In this document: one piece after another, positions 59,147 to 64,000 of the stretch
Layout: every line of letters begins with the position of its first letter
Numbering within the stretch: the stretch's first letter is position 1
Source: JAGQPD01 sp020426865
GTDB lineage: Bacteria > Planctomycetota > Planctomycetia > Pirellulales > Pirellulaceae
Assembly: GCA_041399065.1 (NCBI GenBank)
Contig: JAWKTN010000010.1
Span: forward strand, 335,013 to 399,012
Direction of reading: 5' to 3'
Length of the DNA: 64,000 nucleotides
Notes under the pieces: model-generated
What the model saw: only the letters and a program-made list of their open reading frames with translations
The model's database searches: none
Told to the model about the DNA's origin: nothing
Made by a program: the position numbers and the translations under genes

Positions 59147-59862
59147 TCATTTTTGTTGTAAAAAGGCCGCTCGCATGCGGCGGAAGGCCTGGTCGACGTC
59201 CAATCCAAGTTGACGAAGGTCCTCATCCTCCTTGCTCTGAATTCCATGTTCGAGTGATTCGAGTTTGGAACGCAAGATTTGCGCCTTAGCTCGTCGGTAA
59301 GGAGTCAGCGATTCCCCGCGCAGGTACAGGCTCACTTGGAGTTTTCGAGTCCAATCGTCGTAGACAGGTATCCAATACAATGCGGTGTCCCGGTCTTGGG
59401 TCAATGAGGAAGTCGCTACTTCCGTGTTGACAATTCGCAATTCCTCGAGGATCTCGCTCGGTGGTGGATAATAGACGTAGCAACCCAGGACACTCACAGC
59501 GACAAGTCCCACCAGAGCGATTGCGCCCAAGAGGGGAGCCGGCATGACGAGATCGAGACGCGGTGGCTGTTTGGGCTGTACCTCGATCCAGTTTTCGACC
59601 GATCGGCGTCGATCGCACGTGAGAACAAACCCTGCCGCCAATACCGCACCGAGCACCAGCACCCAGGACCAGGAGGGCGAACGCTGCTCCAACCGAATTG
59701 CCATGTTGAAACATGGAGGCCAGTTGAACCATGGCCGTGGTTGGCGTGGCGTAGATTGGGATGGCGATCGCCGACATGAAGAGAGGGGCACCCGGGGTCG
59801 TCGCTTGAAGCGGCGCTCTGCAAGTACCCAGCGGGAAGTAGCACACTTAGGAACGACACGCG
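59147..59862 (-). pseudogene. Frameshifted metal-permease-like gene
   Basis: Three frames in succession give one recognisable membrane protein: RVSFLSVLLPAGYLQSAASS (frame one, from about 59862), then APLFMSAIAIPIYATPTTAM and SMFQHGNSVGAAFALLVLGA (frame two), then VLGAVLAAGFVLTCDRRRS to a cytosolic C-terminal domain ending at 59147 (frame three). The IPIYATP and MFQHGNSVG blocks resemble permeases of the SO_0444/DUF318 type proposed for Cu/Zn efflux. Frameshifts lie near 59795 (a CCCCGGG run) and near 59660. The N-terminal helices are missing. It follows the His-rich lipoprotein gene directly. Confidence 0.65.
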
Positions 59863-60251
59863 TCAATCGCCAGGCGGTACTGCCGCGGAAGTCGCGAAGT
59901 GAATTCTGGAATCGACCTGCTATCCGCAGCCAGGTTCGGAATCCAACGAATCAGGTCCACTATTTCCTGCAATGCGGTCATGCGGACGTGCTCATGCGGG
60001 TGCTGACGATCGTGGCGGTGCCCGTGACGATGCGCCACGTGGACGTCTCTCACGACGATTGGACCATCGAGTATTTCCTGATGTGCTCGCGCGACTCGAT
60101 CGACGGCCGTAAGGTAATCGATTGGCATATGAGTCCCGGTTTGCTGCTCGTATCCGTATCGCTCATCATTGCGACACGACATTGCCGCACAACAGATTAT
60201 CCCAATCACGAAGCATGCTCTCGCGGGCAGCGACTGTGAGAAATGTGACAT
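59847..60251 (-). CDS. His-rich putative lipoprotein
   Basis: A 134-aa protein with a lipoprotein signal (FVIGIICCAAMSC). The middle contains a metal-ligand cluster, HVAHRHGHRHDRQHPHEHV, followed by a conserved-looking helical end (LQEIVDLIRWIPNLAADS). ATG 60251 is preferred to the long frame reaching 60470, which runs into the moxR end. The His cluster and the adjacent metal-permease-like pseudogene suggest periplasmic metal binding. The last residues overlap the degraded start of the permease region. Confidence 0.7.
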   Translation of the reverse strand: MSHFSQSLPARACFVIGIICCAAMSCRNDERYGYEQQTGTHMPIDYLTAVDRVARAHQEILDGPIVVRDVHVAHRHGHRHDRQHPHEHVRMTALQEIVDLIRWIPNLAADSRSIPEFTSRLPRQYRLAIDACRS

Positions 60252-60306
60252 CTTGCCCTCCGGCCATCTGACTAACTGCAATGGTAACGGCCGACAGTTG
60301 CGGCCT

Positions 60307-61293
60307 TTAGAACGTGGGTACCGGTACGGCCGATAGAATCTCGTGGAGAAACTGGGAAGTCTCTTCCACGCGACTGGACAGCCGAACCTCCAATACGGGG
60401 CCAGCAACTTCTTGTATGTCGTCGGGAGAAACGAAGTCGCGTCCGTGAAGATAGGCGCGCGCCTGGGCAATCCGTTGCCACGTGATCAGTCCGCGCGGGA
60501 CCAACCCCAGCGCGATTTCCTTGTGATCGCGAGTTGCCCACCCAAGATCGACCAGGTAGTGTCGGACCTTGTCGCACAAGGCAACCTTTGCCACCTGCTC
60601 CTGAAGGTAACACAACTGCGCTTGTGATAGGAATGACTTGGACTCCACCTGTACGCCCTCGGTCACACCTTCGTTCGCCGCCAACATCGCCAACTCGCTG
60701 TCTCGGTCGGGATAGCCAATTCTCAGCTTCATCGCGAAGCGGTCGAGTTGCGCATCGGGAAGCGGATAGGCCCCATGGCTCTCAACCGGATTCTGCGTGG
60801 CTATGACGAAAAAGGTCTGCCGGAGAGGGTAAGTGTGGTTGTCAATGGTTACTTGCCGTTCGGCCATGGCCTCAAACAATGCGCTCTGAGTTCGAGGGGT
60901 GGCGCGATTGATTTCGTCGGCCAATAGCACATCGGAAAACACGGGTCCGCGACGAAACTCGAACTCACGCGTCTTCTGATCAAACATGTTGAATCCGGTA
61001 ATGTCGGTGGGCAGTAAATCGGGAGTGCATTGCACTCGTGCGAAATGGCCGCCCACGGCACGCGCCACCACCTTGGCAAGCGTTGTCTTGCCCAGGCCGG
61101 GCAGGTCATCAAATAGTAAATGCCCTCGCGCCAAGACGCAGGCGAGCACCAGCTCAATGACATCCTCCTTGCCGATGAGCGCTCTGCACAACTCTCGGCG
61201 AAGCAAGTCGACAGCGACGTCGAGGTCGCATGGCTGTCCGTCCAGGATCGCTCTTGGCCTGGAAGACTCTTGATTGCTTGAAGAAAGAGACAT
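60307..61293 (-). CDS. MoxR-family AAA+ ATPase
   Basis: A 328-aa ATPase of the MoxR type. The Walker A is DLPGLGKTT (residues 63-71), Walker B is VLLADEIN, and sensor regions follow (FFVIATQNPVESHGAYPLP, with the AQLDRFAMKL arginine). These proteins work as chaperones that activate or assemble exported or metal-loaded partners, usually with a DUF58/VWA protein encoded alongside. Here the DUF58 gene lies two genes upstream in the same operon. The sequence is complete. Confidence 0.93.
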   Translation of the reverse strand: MSLSSSNQESSRPRAILDGQPCDLDVAVDLLRRELCRALIGKEDVIELVLACVLARGHLLFDDLPGLGKTTLAKVVARAVGGHFARVQCTPDLLPTDITGFNMFDQKTREFEFRRGPVFSDVLLADEINRATPRTQSALFEAMAERQVTIDNHTYPLRQTFFVIATQNPVESHGAYPLPDAQLDRFAMKLRIGYPDRDSELAMLAANEGVTEGVQVESKSFLSQAQLCYLQEQVAKVALCDKVRHYLVDLGWATRDHKEIALGLVPRGLITWQRIAQARAYLHGRDFVSPDDIQEVAGPVLEVRLSSRVEETSQFLHEILSAVPVPTF

Positions 61294-61317
61294 TATCGCC
61301 TTCGCTGCTTTGGATGA

Positions 61318-61530
61318 TTAATGGGTCCCGAGAGGAAGAAACACTTCGAGAATTACAAACAGGGTCGACCAGACCGCGCCCACAAGTGCCAACCCCAACG
61401 TAACTCGGCTCAACCATTTTCCGCGCAGAGTTATCTGTTCCTCGCTACGCGTCCACTTGGAGACTCGCAGCGAGTAGACCAGCGCGAGCGGAAATGCCCC
61501 CAACCCTAGGCCCGGACCGAGCCACCACAT
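61318..61530 (-). CDS. Small two-helix membrane protein
   Basis: A 70-aa protein with two hydrophobic helices (GPGLGLGAFPLALVYSL and VTLGLALVGAVWSTLFVI) separated by a basic loop (RVSKWTRSEEQITLRGKWLSR). No family was recognised. It lies between moxR (24 bp) and the DUF58 gene (9 bp) in the same operon, so it is likely part of the same membrane complex. Confidence 0.65.
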   Translation of the reverse strand: MWWLGPGLGLGAFPLALVYSLRVSKWTRSEEQITLRGKWLSRVTLGLALVGAVWSTLFVILEVFLPLGTH

Positions 61531-61539
61531 CGGATGTCG

Positions 61540-62505
61540 TCAGCAACCGTCACCGGTGAATGACAGTAGACACGCCGCGCCGGCCACCGGCAGCAAACCC
61601 AGTACCAGGGCAAGGGTCGCGGAAACCGGAAGACGGCCTTGTGGCCACGCGGCAGGTCGACGCGGCTGAGTTACGACAAAGGTAAGCGATTTTTCGTCCT
61701 GGATCATTCGTTCGTCGGTCGATTTCAGTTCGATCCGAAATCTCGCAATCGCGTCGAGCAGTCGCTGTAGCGTGGGTGCCCCGGCCGGCAGGTGCAGATC
61801 GAGATCTCCCATTACGAAACGCACTTCGGCATGATGCGAATGGAATTCCTGGGCAATGCTGGCAGCGACCCGGATCGCGGTTTCCAGTTGCATGCGTTTC
61901 TGTCGGGGCCAATCGTCGCCTGAGAATGCAAGGCAATCGACCACAATCGAGACAAGCCTTCGAGCCAACGCTTGGCGTTCGTTGACGAACAACGTGTCAC
62001 GACGCGCCGTTTGTGCCCAGTGAATGTTACGTAGCCTATCGCCGTCGCGGAACGGTCGCCCCCCCACGACCTCCTGCTCATCTCCCGGGCGAAGGGACGG
62101 CGAACCGATCACGTCGGCAATGATCCCTCGAAGCGATGGAATGGACGTCAACGGAATGGTACGCGGCCAGACCAACAGTTCACGCTTGACGTTGATCAAC
62201 GTCGAGGCCCGCCAGATTCCGAACGGGAAACCTGTCGCCAGTACCGTAGCCGCGTGCGGGTAGATTCCGCGGGTATCAGGACGAAACTCGAAAACGAAGG
62301 CGGACCGACTCCACCCCGGGACACTCGCCAACGCCGCAACGGGCCGCGTCTCATTCTCGTCATCGTTCAAGAAGAATCCATTCTCAATCGCAAGGCCCCA
62401 AAGTGGCCAAGGCCAACGGTTATGCATCCCCAGGTGAACCTTGACACGCTCACCTTCGCGAGCGCGGCGGCAATCGAATTCAATCTCGGCAATCGTACCA
62501 CGCAT
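61540..62505 (-). CDS. DUF58 protein, main cytosolic part (gene split by in-frame stop)
   Basis: A 321-aa chain from ATG 62505 that contains the full DUF58 domain: GGRPFRDGDRLRNIHWAQTA is the signature, followed by a VWA-like region (SIVVDCLAFSGDDWPRQ). The usual N-terminal membrane part is encoded just upstream in the same frame (62512-62778) but is separated by a TGA (62512-62514). Without it this part would lack its two N-terminal helices; a C-terminal hydrophobic segment (VSATLALVLGLLPVAGAACLL) remains. DUF58 proteins act with MoxR in assembly of surface or metal proteins. Confidence 0.85.
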   Translation of the reverse strand: MRGTIAEIEFDCRRAREGERVKVHLGMHNRWPWPLWGLAIENGFFLNDDENETRPVAALASVPGWSRSAFVFEFRPDTRGIYPHAATVLATGFPFGIWRASTLINVKRELLVWPRTIPLTSIPSLRGIIADVIGSPSLRPGDEQEVVGGRPFRDGDRLRNIHWAQTARRDTLFVNERQALARRLVSIVVDCLAFSGDDWPRQKRMQLETAIRVAASIAQEFHSHHAEVRFVMGDLDLHLPAGAPTLQRLLDAIARFRIELKSTDERMIQDEKSLTFVVTQPRRPAAWPQGRLPVSATLALVLGLLPVAGAACLLSFTGDGC

Positions 62506-62511
62506 GGCAAT

Positions 62512-62778
62512 TCACGGCCAAATCGTCCCTGTGAGCATCACGGCCACAACCGAACCTACCATAATCCAGGCTCGTGGTTCGACGAACACGGCTGTAAGCG
62601 TTGCCGCCAGACAAACGACGCCGAACCATGAAATCGGTTGTTTTAGCCAGTATACGTAGCAATTCGCCCAGGGACAGAAATCGTAGTTTCCGATCGTGAC
62701 AATCGTCTGAACCAAACGGTTGGGCCCTGTCAACGTGAAATTGCACATGCGCTCGACGGCGTTGAGTAGACGGTTCAT
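62512..62778 (-). CDS. DUF58 protein, N-terminal membrane part (gene split by in-frame stop)
   Basis: An 88-aa product from ATG 62778 with the NYDFCPWANCYVYWLKQPIS motif and two transmembrane helices (WFGVVCLAATLTAVFV and AWIMVGSVVAVMLTGTIWP), the usual start of planctomycete DUF58 proteins. The frame stops at TGA 62512-62514, where a Trp codon (TGG) would be expected before IAMRG, and continues unbroken into the DUF58 domain. Its ATG overlaps the stop of the upstream lipoprotein gene (ATGA, 62775-62778). Confidence 0.8.
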   Translation of the reverse strand: MNRLLNAVERMCNFTLTGPNRLVQTIVTIGNYDFCPWANCYVYWLKQPISWFGVVCLAATLTAVFVEPRAWIMVGSVVAVMLTGTIWP

Positions 62779-63311
62779 CTGGCCGATCCCGTTCGCACGA
62801 ATATTCGCTCCGCCGTGATTTGCAGCATATCCAGGCCAGGGATCAACTCACCTTTACCGGCCACCACAACGGTGTCGCCTTGATGGATGCTGAAAAGCTC
62901 GCGCGCGTCGATACCGATGGGCTTGCCCGAATCGTCCACGAATTGCACGGCAGCGCGGAGAGCATTGGCCTTGCGGCTACAGAAGGGGCAATTCGCCGCG
63001 TCGTGCTCATTCCCACCGTGAGTGTGATCATCGGGAACGATCTCGGTAACGATGAAAGCGGCCTGGCGGTCGATAAACGCCTCGTATTCGTCGTCGACGA
63101 TCCTGGCAGCGATCAGCACGTTTGGGTGTTCATGAAGTGAATTCTTTGCTTCCTCAATCGTGGTTACATCGGCAGGCTCGCTTTCCATGGACAGACGGCG
63201 TCGCATTTCGAGTACGCGAGGGTCTTCCTTCGCGCAGCCGATCACCAACAGAGACACGGAAACGAGCATGGTAAACCGTCTGACATTTCTTTGGGAACGC
63301 GCGTCGCTCAT
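62775..63311 (-). CDS. Putative metal-related lipoprotein with CPFC motif
   Basis: A 178-aa protein with a lipoprotein signal (LVSVSLLVIGC). It contains DDHTHGGNEHDAANCPFCSRK, a His/Cys cluster suited to metal binding, followed by an OB-fold-like beta domain (LFSIHQGDTVVVAGKGELI). I know no standard name. It is coupled to both neighbours by ATGA overlaps (63308-63311 with the upstream gene, 62775-62778 with the DUF58 gene). Confidence 0.75.
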   Translation of the reverse strand: MSDARSQRNVRRFTMLVSVSLLVIGCAKEDPRVLEMRRRLSMESEPADVTTIEEAKNSLHEHPNVLIAARIVDDEYEAFIDRQAAFIVTEIVPDDHTHGGNEHDAANCPFCSRKANALRAAVQFVDDSGKPIGIDARELFSIHQGDTVVVAGKGELIPGLDMLQITAERIFVRTGSAR

Positions 63312-63766
63312 TCTTGGGGGCCCTCATTGACGATCGCGATTAATTCCGATAATGCAGTGTCAATACTCTCGGCGACATTTCCGTATGACTTGCCTTTGGA
63401 CTCGCCACCGTGCAAGCGTTCATCGAGCGCCCCGAAACAGTCCATCAGTGAATTGGTTGCGAAATCGACCTTCTGTTGGTCGGCTTCCGACAACGACATC
63501 TGTCCCACACGTTCGGATAACGACGCCAACAAATGCCCGATTTCGTGAACGGGTCCGTCAGCCGCCTGCAAGTCACCGGCCGCGAAAGCGTCGCGAATTT
63601 CATCATTCAGCCGCTTCGCGTCGGCCACGCTGTCGGCAAGCGATTCGGAATACTGGGGCTCCTGCCGGTCAGCGACAGCGGGTTTGGCCGGTGCGCCGCA
63701 ACCCGTGTAAAGCCCGAGTGAAAAAAGAGCGGCAATCAGCATAAAACGCGACGAGTCTATATCCAT
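63308..63766 (-). CDS. Helical lipoprotein, first gene of the MoxR operon
   Basis: A 152-aa protein with a lipoprotein signal (FSLGLYTGC). The mature part is helical and polar (DAKRLNDEIRDAFAAGDLQ, HEIGHLLASLSERVGQ), reminiscent of small periplasmic four-helix proteins, with no further cysteines than the lipid anchor and one internal. ATG 63766 follows AGAGG. It begins the ATGA-coupled operon that runs leftward to the permease pseudogene. Function unknown. Confidence 0.72.
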   Translation of the reverse strand: MDIDSSRFMLIAALFSLGLYTGCGAPAKPAVADRQEPQYSESLADSVADAKRLNDEIRDAFAAGDLQAADGPVHEIGHLLASLSERVGQMSLSEADQQKVDFATNSLMDCFGALDERLHGGESKGKSYGNVAESIDTALSELIAIVNEGPQE

Positions 63767-63867
63767 ACAACACCTCTTGAGATTGTTCGAGACGCGGGGC
63801 GGCCGCGGCCGGATACGAATGACGGATTGTGTCGAATGACGGATTGCATGGAGCCAACACAGGCTCC

Positions 63868-63893
63868 GGCGGATCTCTCCGCCGGAGCTTTAA
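63868..63893. terminator. Hairpin downstream of the PEP-CTERM gene
   Basis: GCTCCGGCGGA and TCCGCCGGAGC form an 11-bp stem around a four-base loop, about 10 bp beyond the stop of the leftward PEP-CTERM gene. There is no long U-tract, so it may be a terminator or an mRNA-stabilising end. Confidence 0.55.
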
Positions 63894-63900
63894 GGGATGA

Positions 63901-64000
63901 TTACACGTACGAAGCATTTCGCCGCCGTAGTCGCAAAAGGCCGACCATCGCAACAGCGATGAGTCCGACCGTTGACGGCTCGGGGACTTGCTGCACATCG
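63901..64000 (-). CDS. PEP-CTERM protein, C-terminal end only
   Basis: The reverse strand from the right edge to TAA 63901-63903 encodes DVQQVPEPSTVGLIAVAMVG followed by LLRLRRR and a short tail. This is a PEP-CTERM sorting signal: VPEP motif, hydrophobic helix and basic end. It marks the C terminus of an exported protein whose body lies outside the window. Confidence 0.85.
   Translation of the reverse strand, partial: DVQQVPEPSTVGLIAVAMVGLLRLRRRNASYV

Noticed and set aside
62512..62514. Selenocysteine or stop-codon reassignment at the DUF58 TGA
   Set aside because: The expected residue is Trp, not Cys/Sec, and TGA ends other genes here normally (e.g. 235-237, 34678-34680).

Overview
The window reads as chromosomal DNA of a planctomycete, most likely of the Pirellula/Rhodopirellula type. 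This rests on the gene families present: a secreted sulfatase, LEPR-type N-terminal motifs (ESMEKRELF, LEALEDRRML), dockerin-like doublets, PEP-CTERM tails, DUF1559 prepilin-like proteins, a WD40-containing Ser/Thr kinase beside an ECF sigma gene, a Sde182/DUF1593 protein and MoxR/DUF58 genes. No rRNA or tRNA gene and no CRISPR array was seen.

Layout. 1-3.8 kb: end of an AEC-type transporter gene, a PQQ beta-propeller protein, a sulfatase and a tiny LEPR-motif protein. 3.9-8.9 kb: a heavy-metal RND efflux operon (CusA/CzcA pump, CusB-like adaptor, Cys/His-rich lipoprotein). 9-14.4 kb: an S46 peptidase, then a serine hydrolase and a Tat-exported nitrilase-fold hydrolase joined by an ATGA overlap. 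14.6-15.8 kb: an AT-rich gene desert with degenerate ~200-250 bp repeats carrying TAGAGTCTCTA palindromes. 16.3-19.3 kb: a Rieske oxygenase, an HNH nuclease, an unknown protein and a Cys-rich repeat protein. 19.7-35.5 kb: mostly housekeeping genes (M24 peptidase, carB, a Usp protein, cupin, rsmD, cyclophilin, mutY, a coiled-coil protein, obgE, coaX). 36-46.8 kb: a DUF998 protein, a sulfatase-like relic, and an ECF sigma gene facing a giant kinase, which diverges from a 1,413-aa secreted metalloprotease-like protein.

46.8-59 kb is a mosaic of broken secreted-protein genes: dockerin fragments, a gene that has lost its signal peptide, a 31-bp direct repeat, two related palindromes, an internally deleted IS630-type element with its terminal repeats, a VapBC pair, and two decayed DUF1559 prepilin/regulatory-domain chimeras. 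59.1-63.8 kb is a tightly coupled operon: two lipoproteins, a DUF58 gene split by an in-frame TGA, a small membrane protein, MoxR, a His-rich lipoprotein and a frameshifted permease. The last 100 bases hold the PEP-CTERM tail of another gene.

Functionally, the two metal-flavoured loci (CusBA and the MoxR operon) and the secreted-protein loci dominate the accessory content. Decay is concentrated in the right third. The most unusual signals are the repeat desert, the MoxR/DUF58/His-rich lipoprotein/permease operon, and the recombined secreted-protein region.
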